DNA of 64,000 bases from Strigamia acuminata (GCA_949358305.1 OX442314.1:51096581-51160580); one strand, 5' to 3'. Positions 35,131 through 46,280 are shown, counted from the first letter of the stretch. Notes: a model not told the origin generated them from the letters alone. Program-made: numbers and translations.

Positions 35131-35950
35131 CACCCACTTCCGGCCATCTTGGCATCGAAAAAACGATGATGCGTCTTAAAACACCCGTACTTTGGCCTGG
35201 AATGAAGAAGGATGTAACAGGGTGGATTAAAGTGTGAGCCTTGCCAAAGGGCAAAAGTGGAAAGGAGATTGACATACAGCGAAATGGAAACAGCTAAACC
35301 CGAGTTGTTTCGAACTCTTTATATTAACTATTTCGGGAAGAAGTTAAAGTCCACGGGCGGCCATTGTGACGCGTTGGTGATGGTTGACGCGGCCAGTTGC
35401 TGGGTGGACGTACGTCTCACCGAAAGGGCGGATGTTTCGACCACGGTGAAACAGATCAAGGAATTCACTGAAAGATGGGCTTTCCTGAAGACCATCATAA
35501 GTGATAATGCCCCGACTTTCCGCTCTGCTAAATTTCAAGCACAATGTGCAGAAATGGGGTTGGTTAACAAATTCATCTCCATTTACCATCCACAAGGAAA
35601 TTTGGCAGAGAGGTTGAACCAATCTTTGAAAACATGCATCCTTGCCTACGTCGACGAGCATGTTCGGTGGGATAGGCATATTGGTTACTTTTTTTGGCTA
35701 TAAACTCCGCGTATCAGACTTCATTAAAATATTCGCCTTGTATGATGGTCACTGGGCAAGAAGCACGCTTCCCCGGCGACATTGATTCTGATACCGACGA
35801 TGGTGAGCCACTTCCGCCGGATGAGGCGCAGTTTCTTAATTGTTATCTTATATGCGTTCGAGGAGAAGCGAAAAGGAATCTGAAGATTGCGAACCTTTGC
35901 CACAAACAGTAGTATGATCGAAAGAGGCGTCCACATTCGTTCAAACCCAG
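35130..35950 (+). pseudogene. Ty3/gypsy integrase fragment
   Basis: Reads GHLGIEKTMMRLKTPVLWPG then, after a shift, CEPCQRAKVERR (the HHCC zinc-binding end). The catalytic core follows with VMVDAASCWVDV, ISDNAPTF and NLAERLNQSLK, the D, D and E blocks, and a post-core AINSAYQTSLKYSP. A frameshift before 35257 and stops near 35700 disable it. RT and RNase H are missing. Confidence 0.8.
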
Positions 35951-36430
35951 TGACTGAGTCACTGTTAAGTGCAAATTTTAAGCCCCTGGCATAAATCAAG
36001 TCAGGTGATTAGTGTTAATTTTTATAGAATTTTTATAGAATCTTTTATAGAATTTTTTTATAGAATTTTTTATACAATTTTTTATACATTTTTTTATAGA
36101 ATTTTTATAGAATTTTTAATAGGATTTTCTTAGTTTTTTCTAGAATTTTTTTTAGTTTTTTCTAGAGTTTTTTATAGTTTTTTATTTAGTGTTTTATATA
36201 GAATCTGGAGATTGCGAACCTTCACCAGAAACAGAGGTATAATCGAAAGAGGCGTCCACATTCGTTCAAACCCAGTGACTGGGTCAAGAGTCGAGTTTTG
36301 TCGTCTGCAGACAAGCAGATAAGTTCTGGCTTCCAGCAAAGAACGGAAGGCGTTTTTATGATCAACCGACTTCTTGGTCGCAACACTCTGCTCTTGACAA
36401 ATCAAGAAGGAAATATCTCTCAACCTTATC

Positions 36431-37161
36431 ATTTAATTTGGGTTCATATTCCCTTTAATGTGTAAAATTAGTGTTATTTTCATGAAACTTGATTTAATAA
36501 TGTTTCATTTGATATTTGCTTTTATTAATTCTTATTATAATACCTTAGTGTCTTTATTTGCTAATTTTTATATTTCTCGATTTGATATTTCACATTTGCA
36601 TTTATTATGTTTTTTATTTGTTTATTTACAATCTTAGTGTCATTAACCTTTTTAATTATTGGGTTAGATTTGTTGTCACCCAATGAGGGGGTGATCTTGG
36701 GGCCGTAAGGCGGTGTGTGGCAGTGACGTAGGTCACTCTGGGTGGCCTGACGGTCACAAGTTGTTCATCTTTTAATTGACCTAGCAGAGGATTCTGATTA
36801 TCCAAATAATGACGATACGCCAATCCAACAAGAGGGAGAAATGCTCCACGGGTTAAATTAAATAAATTAATTACGGTATTTTTATTTTATTAATTTTTAT
36901 AAAAAAAATATTTTTACAGGAAAGAAACTTTGAGCTGGGAAAATTTTATTATTGAAGAAGACTTAGGACAAGGAAGTTTTGGACCCGTTCAGATTGTATC
37001 AGAAAAATTAGGAAATTCGAAATGTGTTGTGAATGTGAAATTATCATACAACCTGAAAAAAGAGAATACAGAACAATTAGACCGACAGATTAAAACACAT
37101 GCTATTTTAGGGTTTATAGATATTATATTATACTGTATTATATTATATTAGTAATATAATA
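36431..37161 (+). repeat. Family B repeat, copy 2
   Basis: Uninterrupted sister of 12885-14042. Contains a family C end (36655-36765), a possible upstream exon (AEDSDYPNNDD then IQQEGEMLHG, about 36785-36855) and the kinase exon. Confidence 0.75.
36920..37112 (+). pseudogene. Protein kinase N-lobe exon (isolated)
   Basis: From a TTTTTACAG acceptor the frame reads LSWENFIIEEDLGQGSFGPV, with the full GxGxFG nucleotide-binding loop. VVNVKL follows, at the position of the ATP-anchoring Lys strand, and then IKTHAILG, at helix C. That is subdomains I-III of a kinase, probably a receptor tyrosine kinase from its W-x-F entry. Catalytic HRD and DFG exons are absent, so no kinase is made here. Confidence 0.75.
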
Positions 37162-37849
37162 TTTTTGCTTTTCAGTCATGCAACATGAAGGTGGACACAT
37201 GCAGCTTGCACCTTGAATGGGAGAAGAGTCTTTAATTTGGTTCTTAGATTTTTTTCACGTTTCTTCTAGACTCTTCTGACAGGTCCAGCTTGAAGGTTGA
37301 CCGTTTGGCTCGACTTGTGAGGGTTGCCATGCTGTCTGTCATGCCTGGAATAGACAAAAGATGTTGTGTTACTCAATTGTAACCGTTCTGGTGTGTTTTA
37401 GTTGTTTGTTTTTAGCCTTGATGTACTGGTTACCATTCTGGACCTTTTCTAAACTGTTTTTTTGTGGTTGGTTTTTGTGGATTATTTTGGATTACCATTT
37501 TAATGCTGTTCAGAAGCAAGATGAGTGAGTAGAGAGCGCCTGTGTGCTCTCCTCCCCTCTGGAGGAGTCATGTTTTTGCCCAGCCAGATGAGTTTTACAG
37601 CCTGGCCTATTTCTTCTTCTTCTTCAGTTAGGCCTATGTTTTGGCCAGTGGTTTCATCTGGAGTTTTTTCCACTATACGACCACGGAAAAGCAACGGAGA
37701 GTTGCTAAGTTAATGCACCACTTCTTCATGCATACCAGGTGTGATTGCAAAATGGAAAAGTTGGTTTTTGGTACTTTAAGTGAGTATTTTGTTCAATTAA
37801 ATAATTTTATGTTTTTAAACATTATTTATTTATTAAGCACGTTGATAAG
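37162..37849. other. No gene seen
   Basis: TTGCTTTTCAG at 37174 could be a leftover splice acceptor. The following frame shows no recognised domain. Confidence 0.35.
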
Positions 37850-38260
37850 TGCTCTCGTTTAGTCGTTTCCGCGCACATAAGCGACATTACGTCGCGCGCT
37901 CGTTCGTCTCGTGCAGAGACGACGCCATTCATTATTCCGCACACTTCCGTACGGCATTTTACGTTGTTTTCTGCGTTCGCCTCAGCTACAGATTCCAGGA
38001 TTCGTGCGCGTGTGCGCAACGTGCACGATAGATCCAGCCGGAAAACACCAGAATAACGACGCTGAAAAGAACGACGTCTCTCTCTTTTGAAGCGCAATTT
38101 CGCTTCGTTTTAGCGTCGCTGAAATTAGCGACGCCACATAAGAGCGACGCTGTGAAAGTGCATCGCACGTAAGAACGACGCCGCGGAAGTGCGTCGCACG
38201 TATAAGCGACGTTACGAAATAGCGACGCCATATTTGTAACGTCGCTCGTATTACATGGCA
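37850..38260. repeat. CpG-dense repeat with GCGACG/CGTCGC motifs
   Basis: Many direct and inverted GCGACG motifs separated by 10-30 bp, sharing its left part with 31090-31210. It could be an LTR or satellite remnant. No credible ORF. Confidence 0.5.
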
Positions 38261-38540
38261 TATGCAGTTGGTTTTTCATTGTTTTCAGTGTTTTGCACGT
38301 ACAATTTCACGTGTTTCATGTTTTCTAAGCATTTATTTTTCATTATTATATCATTTTTATATTTCATTATTCATTATTCATTCGGGCTGATCAGCGGGTG
38401 TTTCAAGTGGTTTGTGTGTACAGGATGGTTTGCCAATGAAGCGGCCGGTTCCCCAAGTGTCCTGCATCAAGTGCGTGCGTACGTCGACATCAATCGTACT
38501 TTAAAAATGGCCTGATGAGAAGGAAATTGGAGCAAAGTAT

Positions 38541-39113
38541 TGTCACGTGTACGAACCGTGCCAATTGATGCGCGATTCGTAGCACGTAATTCGAATCATT
38601 ATTAGGTTAAATGTTGCTAAATTTCGGCCACAGATGGCGCTGACGATTGGACTCCGTCATCGCCATGTGATGGACCGATCAATTCAATTATGGGGTTTAT
38701 GGCAGATTTGCTATAAATAAGGAGCCCGCACTAAGACAGGTCTCTAATCACTTTTGCTTTTCAGAACTAGAGAGTCTGATGTCGCCTCGATACTGAGAGC
38801 GGCTGACTGACTATAAAACCAATTTAATTACATTGCAGTTAAGTTATCACACAGTAGTTCATAACCCAATTAATAAAGGTTGTACATTTGACAAATGTAA
38901 GAAGTGACAATTTATCCAAAATAACATTCTGACCTGTTTGAGAATAAATGTATCTGAATTTATAAGGGATCGAACAAACTTTGTTTGTCCGGTCAAATAA
39001 ATCTGAATTGAATTTAAAGCATAAATGAATCTCATTCTTTCCTTTCACACTCACTAAACCCCAATTAAACATAGTTGCGTGGAGACCTGATTAGGCCCGG
39101 ATTCCACGTAACA
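38541..39113 (+). repeat. 5' LTR
   Basis: Starts TGTCACGTGTACG, ends CCACGTAACA. CTATAAATAAGG (about 38711) is a good TATA box, giving a start near the following GACAGGTCTC. AATAAA sequences lie downstream. Confidence 0.95.
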
Positions 39114-39115
39114 AA

Positions 39116-39135
39116 TGGTGGAGATCGCGGTTCTT
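39116..39135 (+). promoter_or_regulatory. Primer-binding site
   Basis: TGGTGGAGATCGCGG lies two bases after the LTR, complementary to a tRNA 3' CCA end. The tRNA species was not identified. TGGAGATCGCGG three bases on is an alternative register. Confidence 0.7.
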
Positions 39136-39924
39136 TCCCCGGGACCAAAAATTAGAATAAAAAACCCCGAAATTAGAGTTAAAAATCATTAAAATTGTAA
39201 AATCTAGAGTAAAATGAGTGAAATTGGAATTAAAATCACATAAAATTGGCAAATTTAGCTTAAAAATAGCTTTGAAATCATATAAAATTTAGAGAAATCC
39301 CAACCTAATTTGAATATGAGTGAGTCATTTGTGAAATTGATAGGAATGTGAGAGTGAGTCATTGCTAAAGAATAAATAGGTCAATTAGATTGAAAATTGG
39401 CAAGATTAAAAAAATAAAATAAAATAGAATAGAAGCTTTGAAGGTTTAAATTGGATAAATTTGCATTTGAGTATTATTTATTGTGATTTTTGACTTTTAA
39501 TTGAATTAATATAGTATTATTGATTGAATTTTGATAAAATTAAATGAAAGTGTATAGTAATGAAGAATTTGATTGTGAATGTAAGATAAAATTGAATAAT
39601 AATAGAGAATATATTGTTTATATTTATTAATGAATTTATTTTCTTTCCAGAGCATTTTTGTAAGGTGTTATTAATAAGAAGTTTTTCCTTGAATAGTTTT
39701 GATATTTTTGTAAAAAATGATGACCGTGAAAGTTTTTTTTTTTTCCTTGAATTCTTTTGTGGAAATTTTGAGATTTGATTGCGAAAATTGAATTGTTCTA
39801 GTATTTTGAAATATTTCTGTGAAAATTGAAGTGTTTAATCACTGATTTATTTTTTTCAAAAAGTGAAAAGTGTTCTGTGTGCTAAAGAGTTATAGTGTTA
39901 TTTATAACTGGAAAAGTGAATTAA

Positions 39925-41460
39925 AAGTGCTTCAAGTCAAAGGGTTGTGTCTTCGAATTTAATTATTTAACAATTGCGGAATCCAAACGTTATAACTTTT
40001 CACAAGTGGTAACGGATTATTTGTTTTCATCAAAAGATCCGGGAGAACTTGAATCACTGGATGATAAGGTGACTGACCGGAAAAAGAGATCAAAATCCAA
40101 AGGAGAAGAAAAAATTCAAAAAAGGGAAGATTTTGAAACCCCGGAACAGCGCCATAAAAGAATAATCGATCCAAGTGTGTACAATTTGTTGTTGCCTGAC
40201 GAAGCTACGGAATTAGGCAATCTCCTGGATAAAGTGCAAGCAAATTTGGACGACGCATTTGAGGACGCAACTGACAATATTGAGGACCAAAAGGAATTAA
40301 TTCAACCAATATTGGCAATTAAAAACGAACAATTTCCAGATAATATGGCAAATGCTTCACCAGAACTAGTAGCAATACAGACGGTATTACAAAATTTAGT
40401 GGTCAATAGAAGAAATCCAGTTGACTTTGATCCGGCTACAGGGAATATTGACACATGGTTGATCGGATATGAAGATACGATCGCCGATGACACTGAAAGG
40501 ATTAAACATCTGTCAATTGTGCTGAAATCCTCCGCATCATCGTGGTATCTAGATCAACTTCCACAACATCCGACTAGAACATGGAGTCAATGGAAAGATG
40601 CGTTGAAGGCAAAATTCAGGCGACAAATAACAACAATTTTGTCGAAATTACAGGCAATGCAGCACAAAGATGGGACAGCATTGGAACATATGCAGAAAAT
40701 ATTAAAAGAATGTTCTTTTGCGAGACCAGCATTTACTGAAGAACAAAAGATATTTCATGTGTTTCAAGGACTTAAAAAGGTGACTAGAGATAAATTAGTA
40801 GTCAATTTTCCAAAGACATTGGATCAGTTAACATCTCAACTTGGACTATTGGAAGCTCATGCATTCAGCGAGGATCCTGCAGAAGTTTTGCTAACCCTAC
40901 TGCAAAAAGCTGTTGATACAACAGGCGAGGTGAAACCAAGTTTGTTAGTTGAACCGAGCGACGTCAATAAATCAAAAGACGAGTTGTTAGCAGAGGTCAA
41001 AGTGCTAAGGCAACAGCAGCAGTTTGGGGAAGTTCAATATGCAGAGGTTACTCCAGTCTTCTATCAAAATCAATGGTATACACCACATCCAAACCAGGCC
41101 CAGTTCTACAATAGAGGTAACTTTAGAGGACGATCTGGACAACAACGTGGATGGTGGAATGACAATAATAGGAACCAAGGAAGAGGATGGAGTGACAATA
41201 GAGGTCAAAACAGAGGTAATTGGAGTAATCAGTGGAATAACTCAGGTCAAGGATTCCAACAGCAAAATCCACAACAGCAGTGGAATCCACCACAACAGCA
41301 ATGGAATCCACCACAAGGACAAAGACCACAGGGGAATCCAAATAACCAAGGCCATCCTAAAAATCCAAATTATAAAGGTAAAAATTTCATTGAAAATTAC
41401 CAAGGCCGAGGTCAACGAGGAGCCCCACGTGGTGGACCGCCTAATGCATCGGGAAACTAG
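39925..41460 (+). CDS. Gag of the Ty3/gypsy element
   Basis: Structural capsid-type protein of the element, forming virus-like particles in the cytoplasm. The frame is open from 39925 to TAG at 41458-41460, but the first in-frame ATG is at 40345, giving 371 residues. Upstream codons also look coding (DYLFSSKDPGELESL). So either a non-AUG start, a lost ATG or a spliced leader is used. The capsid-like part holds FDPATGNIDTWLIGYED and SASSWYLDQLP. The tail is Gly/Arg/Gln/Asn-rich (RGNFRGRSGQQRGWW and QQQWNPP repeats) and has no CCHC zinc knuckle, so RNA binding probably uses this RGG-like tail. Confidence 0.85.
   Translation, partial: KCFKSKGCVFEFNYLTIAESKRYNFSQVVTDYLFSSKDPGELESLDDKVTDRKKRSKSKGEEKIQKREDFETPEQRHKRIIDPSVYNLLLPDEATELGNLLDKVQANLDDAFEDATDNIEDQKELIQPILAIKNEQFPDNMANASPELVAIQTVLQNLVVNRRNPVDFDPATGNIDTWLIGYEDTIADDTERIKHLSIVLKSSASSWYLDQLPQHPTRTWSQWKDALKAKFRRQITTILSKLQAMQHKDGTALEHMQKILKECSFARPAFTEEQKIFHVFQGLKKVTRDKLVVNFPKTLDQLTSQLGLLEAHAFSEDPAEVLLTLLQKAVDTTGEVKPSLLVEPSDVNKSKDELLAEVKVLRQQQQFGEVQYAEVTPVFYQNQWYTPHPNQAQFYNRGNFRGRSGQQRGWWNDNNRNQGRGWSDNRGQNRGNWSNQWNNSGQGFQQQNPQQQWNPPQQQWNPPQGQRPQGNPNNQGHPKNPNYKGKNFIENYQGRGQRGAPRGGPPNASGN
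41451..41457 (+). promoter_or_regulatory. -1 ribosomal frameshift heptamer GGGAAAC
   Basis: Sits directly before the gag TAG in the register X-XXY-YYZ of the gag frame. Slipping one base back enters the pol frame, which is open from 41445. This matches the canonical retroviral-type slippery site exactly. Downstream sequence is A-rich and no strong stem or pseudoknot is obvious. Confidence 0.75.
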
Positions 41461-41531
41461 AATGGCCACAAAGACGAAATAACAAGAAGAAAAGAAGAAA
41501 GAGAAAATTAGAAATCATCGAGTTACACGCT

Positions 41532-44500
41532 ATGGACGAACTTTTACAGATTCCAGTAGTATTAAATGGTATGGAAATCACTGGTGTCTTGGATTCTGGA
41601 GGTTTTCGCAATATCATTAGTGAAGATTTGGTGAGAACTCTGCAGCTCAAATATCAGCCTTGTCCAGGTGTTCGATTGAGAGTTGTGGATGGCTCATTGA
41701 TAGTCCCAGAAGGAAAAACCAGGATTACCATTGATGTTGGACAACAACAACACACCATCGACGTATTGATCGTTAATGGATTTGGACGCCACTTACTACT
41801 GGGAGATAATTTCTTAAGATCTGCAAAGTGTAAACTCGACTATGACCAACAGAAGATCTTTGTAGGCCCAAAAAATGAACAACAAGAAGTTTTCCCAATG
41901 TCAAAGAATTATACTGATGTAAACTACATAGCCCGAGTTTTAAAACCGATAACAATTCCAGCATTACATGAATGTGTAGTTCCAATAAAAATTGCAAAGA
42001 AAGTAGATGATGAACTATTCATAGAACCACTCAGTGGAGTAATTGACCGTTTTGGAGTAATTTGTTGCAAAACATTGACTAAATTCAGAAAAGGTGAAGG
42101 AGTTCTGCGAGTTGCAAATCCAACTAAAAAGACAATCTATTTAGGAAAAAACTCAGCAATTGCAAAGGCCTTTTATGTAATTGAGTCTGGCGTGCTTGAT
42201 GAAAACAGAGTTAATCAATTTGACTTTAGCACGGCCATGGCGAATGACAACATGACGCCATCACAACAAGGGCTAATGTTGCGGTTGCTGGAGAAAAATT
42301 CGGATAGATTTGCGAAGACTGACAATGATTTAGGCAGAGCTCATACGATTAAACATCGAATTGATACTGGAGATTCTCCTCCAATCCATTTACAACCTTA
42401 TAGACGATCGATTAAGGAAAAAGAAATCGAGGATGCTGAAACAAAGAAGTTACTTGAGCAAGGAGTCATTAGAGAATCTGAGAGCCCATGGAGTGCACCA
42501 GTACTACTCGTCAAGAAAAGAGACGGCAAATGGAGATTTTGTGTTGATTGGAGACGGTTAAACGCGGTAACAAAGAAAATGGTTTATCCCTTACCACGTA
42601 TTGATGACACCCTAGATCAATTAGCGGGTGCGAAGTATTTTTCAATGATGGATCTTATCCAGGGATATCACCAAGTCGAAATAGACGAACAAGATCGTGA
42701 AAAGACAGCGTTTACCACGTCTAGTGGACATTATGAGTTTAATGTCCTTGGAATGGGATTATGTAACAGCCCGGCCGCCTTTCAAAAATTGATGAACAAA
42801 GTACTTGGTAACCTCCTGGGAAAAGTATGTATTGCATATCTGGACGATTTGATAGTGTTTTCGAAGACTTTCGATCAGCATCTTGTTGATTTGGAGGCAG
42901 TTTTCCAAAAGCTTAGAACAGCGAATCTCAAAGTCAAACTGAGTAAATGTACGTTTGCGACACACACCATACGATATCTCGGACATGTGGTTGATGCTGA
43001 AGGTATTTCACCGGATCCCAGGAATCTGGATTCAGTAGCTAAGTTTCCAATTCCTGTGAACGTTAAACAACTACGTGGTTTTTTAGGATTATGCTCGTAT
43101 TACCGGAAATTTATTAAAGGTTTTGCGGACATTTCCAAACCTCTGGTGAATTTAACCAAAAAGGATGAAAAGTTTGACTGGGGACCACCCCACGACAAAG
43201 CATTCCACACGCTCCGAAATGCATTAATAACAGTGCCGGTGTTAGCGCATCCAGATTTTACTCAGCCCTTCATGATTTCATGCGATGCAAGTGCCTATGG
43301 ATTAGGAGCTATTTTGAAGCAAAAAGTCAACAATCAAGAGCGTGTTATCGCTTATGCAAGTCGTATGATGAGCACAGCAGAAATGAATTACACTGCAACT
43401 GATAGGGAAATGTTAGCAATCATTTTTGCTATTGAAAAGTTTAGACCGTACTTATATGGACAGAAATTCCAAATTATTACCGACCATTCTGCCCTCCAAT
43501 GGCTGAAAGGAGTCCGAAATCCAAATGGACGTCTAGCCAGGTGGGCGCTGCAATTAGCTGAGTATGATTTTGAAATATTTCATAAAAGCGGCAAGAAACA
43601 TACAGATGCCGATGCTTTAAGTAGGATCCAGGAAGAATTAAGTGAAGAAGAAATAGAAAAATTACCTTCGCTTTTCTTAGAAAACTTGGACCTCCCTGTT
43701 GAACAGAGGAAGGATCCCAAACTACTGGACCTAATAACAGCGCTAGAAGACCAAGAGCAACTTCCAAGAAAAAGAAGACGACCACTAAAACAGTTCGTTC
43801 TTCAAAACAAAACGTTGTTCAGGAAGAAAAAACTTAACAGTTCCCTGAACATGGAAGATTTACTACTAGTAGTTCCAAAACAACTTCAAAAAGATGTATT
43901 GTATGAAATGCACGATGGATTACTAGGAGCTCATTTGGGATTGGCAAAAACGTGGAAACGAATAAGAACACGATTTTTCTGGACAAGAATCTATAAAGAT
44001 GTTAGAAATTACGTCTTGTCCTGCCAACACTGCGCAAAAGCAAAAACAATGACAACGCCAGCTAAAGGATTAATGCAGCCATGGTCAACAGTCTCAAAAC
44101 CTTTTGAGCGAATTGGAATAGACACACTTGGACCATTTCCATTGTCACGACTTGGAAATAAACATGTTTTTGTTGTAACTGATTATCTTTCTAGAAATGC
44201 AATAGCTAGACCAGCAGCAGCAGCTACAGCGTTAGAAGCAGCAAAAACATTGCTTTATGAAGTTATTCTGAAAGAAGGCAGTCCGAGAGAAATCCTAAGC
44301 GACCGTGGAACGGAATACAGGAACAAAATGGTTGAGGAAGTCTCAAATATGTTTAAAAGTTTGCATAAAACTACGTCAGGATACCATCCAAGAACAAATG
44401 GATTAACGGAGAGATTTAATGCGACATTCGCAAAAATGTTGCAAAGTTATGTTAATGAAGAACACACTGACTGGGACGAATTTCTTCCATTTCTCCTGTT

Positions 44501-45257
44501 TTCATATAACACGGCCGTTCATGAAACAACAGGATATACACCACACTATTTACTTCGTGGATATGATGTGGATTTGACAGTAGATGTTAATTTGGACTTG
44601 CCACAGAAAGAATATACATTAAGAACAGCAAAATTCATTCGAGCAGCCAGGAAAATTGCAAATGAGAGACTTGAAAAACAATCTGCAAAAAGTAAGAAAA
44701 GATTTGATGAAGACAGAGTCAACAAAGAATTTGAACCAGGTGAATTGGTTTATCTAAAAACCATCAACAGAAAAGTTGGCCTGTCAGAGAAGCTTTTACC
44801 CCAATTTTCCGGCCCGTATGAAATTGTGCGAAGAACTGCACCTAATGACTATGAAATCATCAACTCTACAAGAAAGAAAAGTGACATAGTGAATGTAGAA
44901 AGGTTAAAACCATATAAGGAACGAATTGAAGAAGAAATAGATGAAGTTCTGAAAGATATGCCAGAAAAGAAAGTGAAATTTGCTGATAAAGTGAAAAAAA
45001 TCAGTAAAAAAGGTGAAATTGTAGTTGAAAACACAGAAAAACTAGTGAGAACAACGAAAATTAAGCCAAAAGAACGTTATATAGATGATACAGAACAGAT
45101 TTCTCTAAAATCACTATTTGAACCACAGCCTACGGTGAAAACGAATGAAAATCAACTTCAAAACCCGCCACTAGATGGCGCAAGTCCACAAACCAACGAT
45201 TTCCGGTCGCGCAGACTCAGACCGCGTAAGCGAAAAGACTATCGCCATTTCTACTGA
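41532..45257 (+). CDS. Pol of the Ty3/gypsy element (PR-RT-RH-IN)
   Basis: Polyprotein in the -1 frame relative to gag. The frame opens at 41445, and its first ATG, at 41532, would give 1241 residues, but translation probably enters by frameshift. Domains by residue from that ATG: protease with DSG at 21-23; RT with YPLPRIDDTLDQL and the YLDD catalytic box at 436-439; RNase H with CDAS at about 584-587; HHCC zinc finger about 795-835 (CQHC); integrase core with DTLGPF, SDRGTEYRN and TERFN; and GPY/F-type end (FSGPYEIV) near 1095. All key residues are present and there are no stops. The enzyme copies element RNA to DNA and inserts it. Confidence 0.95.
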   Translation: MDELLQIPVVLNGMEITGVLDSGGFRNIISEDLVRTLQLKYQPCPGVRLRVVDGSLIVPEGKTRITIDVGQQQHTIDVLIVNGFGRHLLLGDNFLRSAKCKLDYDQQKIFVGPKNEQQEVFPMSKNYTDVNYIARVLKPITIPALHECVVPIKIAKKVDDELFIEPLSGVIDRFGVICCKTLTKFRKGEGVLRVANPTKKTIYLGKNSAIAKAFYVIESGVLDENRVNQFDFSTAMANDNMTPSQQGLMLRLLEKNSDRFAKTDNDLGRAHTIKHRIDTGDSPPIHLQPYRRSIKEKEIEDAETKKLLEQGVIRESESPWSAPVLLVKKRDGKWRFCVDWRRLNAVTKKMVYPLPRIDDTLDQLAGAKYFSMMDLIQGYHQVEIDEQDREKTAFTTSSGHYEFNVLGMGLCNSPAAFQKLMNKVLGNLLGKVCIAYLDDLIVFSKTFDQHLVDLEAVFQKLRTANLKVKLSKCTFATHTIRYLGHVVDAEGISPDPRNLDSVAKFPIPVNVKQLRGFLGLCSYYRKFIKGFADISKPLVNLTKKDEKFDWGPPHDKAFHTLRNALITVPVLAHPDFTQPFMISCDASAYGLGAILKQKVNNQERVIAYASRMMSTAEMNYTATDREMLAIIFAIEKFRPYLYGQKFQIITDHSALQWLKGVRNPNGRLARWALQLAEYDFEIFHKSGKKHTDADALSRIQEELSEEEIEKLPSLFLENLDLPVEQRKDPKLLDLITALEDQEQLPRKRRRPLKQFVLQNKTLFRKKKLNSSLNMEDLLLVVPKQLQKDVLYEMHDGLLGAHLGLAKTWKRIRTRFFWTRIYKDVRNYVLSCQHCAKAKTMTTPAKGLMQPWSTVSKPFERIGIDTLGPFPLSRLGNKHVFVVTDYLSRNAIARPAAAATALEAAKTLLYEVILKEGSPREILSDRGTEYRNKMVEEVSNMFKSLHKTTSGYHPRTNGLTERFNATFAKMLQSYVNEEHTDWDEFLPFLLFSYNTAVHETTGYTPHYLLRGYDVDLTVDVNLDLPQKEYTLRTAKFIRAARKIANERLEKQSAKSKKRFDEDRVNKEFEPGELVYLKTINRKVGLSEKLLPQFSGPYEIVRRTAPNDYEIINSTRKKSDIVNVERLKPYKERIEEEIDEVLKDMPEKKVKFADKVKKISKKGEIVVENTEKLVRTTKIKPKERYIDDTEQISLKSLFEPQPTVKTNENQLQNPPLDGASPQTNDFRSRRLRPRKRKDYRHFY

Positions 45258-46268
45258 TTTTGTCTACGGTGAACGCGAACTAATAGCGTGACCCGGAAAA
45301 CAAGAACTTCCGACATTTAAATTGACATTTTGTGTTTGAAATTGTGTTACAAAAGGTTGTGTAAGTGTGTTAAATAATTATAGGTGATTTTTTTGGAATG
45401 AAATGTGAAGTTTTAAACGTTTTTATAAGCGGACTGCGCGAAACGAAACTAATCGCGATCTTCGTCGATTTGCTTTGAATTTTTATAGCATTTAATAAGT
45501 TAGATAAAATTTTGAAATAATTTGAAATTGAATTTAGTAGTGTAATAGTTTAATTTAAAAATAATTTTAAAGAATAAATTGGAAAAATTTAATTTGAATA
45601 ATGCGAATTGACTGAGGACGCGAGTGGAATCTATCGCGAATTTTGCTTGAAAATATAATGTGTTGAAAATTTTGATAAATTTAATGTAAATATTTCACGG
45701 CATAATTTTGATTGAATGTTAGAAGGAGTTAATTATTGTAAATAATTGAAATAAGTTGATGTTTTAACGGTATTGTTAATTTTAAAGAAAATTAGAGAAA
45801 TAGGAAAAATATTTTTTGAATTTGTTTATTCCCACTTTGAAAATTGTTAAGAGTTGTAATTTATTATGAAAATGCTTGTTTGTAGTGTGAATGATTTTGA
45901 GTATTGTGCAAAAAGATGAATTTTGATTTTGATAATTTAATTTTGACAAAATTTTCTTTTGACTTAGGTTTTTTTTTTTTTTGTTAGACTTTTCAAATAT
46001 GTAAAGATGAACAATGAAAAAGCAAAAATTGTATTAGTGATATTAAGTTAGTTTAAGTTGAATTATTTTATGATTTGATCAGAATGGTAACATTGGAATA
46101 AAAGGGAGTAAAGTTAACTCCAGAATAATTTAAGTTTGTGTGATAACTATGAAACAGCTGAGTGATAACTTATGAAAGGTAGAAATAGCCGAACATTCCT
46201 TAAGAATGTCCGATTTAAAAGACACCTGTCTGGTATCGAAATTTGTATTTTGGGGTCCAAAACACAGC
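45258..46268 (+). other. Non-coding 3' region of the gypsy element
   Basis: About 1 kb of AT-rich sequence between the pol stop and the polypurine tract, without an env-like ORF. Three GC-rich islands with CGCGAA/TCGCGA motifs (45270, 45435, 45620) are spaced roughly 170-185 bp apart and could be packaging or regulatory signals. Confidence 0.6.
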
Positions 46269-46279
46269 AAAAAAGGGAG
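46269..46279 (+). promoter_or_regulatory. Polypurine tract
   Basis: AAAAAAGGGAG one base before the 3' LTR, the RNase H-resistant primer for plus-strand DNA synthesis. Confidence 0.85.
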
Positions 46280-46280
46280 T

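Noticed and set aside
38839-39072. Minus-strand ORF in the 5' LTR, also at 46587-46811
   Set aside because: Present twice only because the LTR is; it has no domain and opposes the direction of transcription.
41024-41482. Second plus-strand ORF overlapping the gag 3' end
   Set aside because: Repetitive Gln/Gly codons of gag read in another frame; pol uses the -1 frame, not this one.
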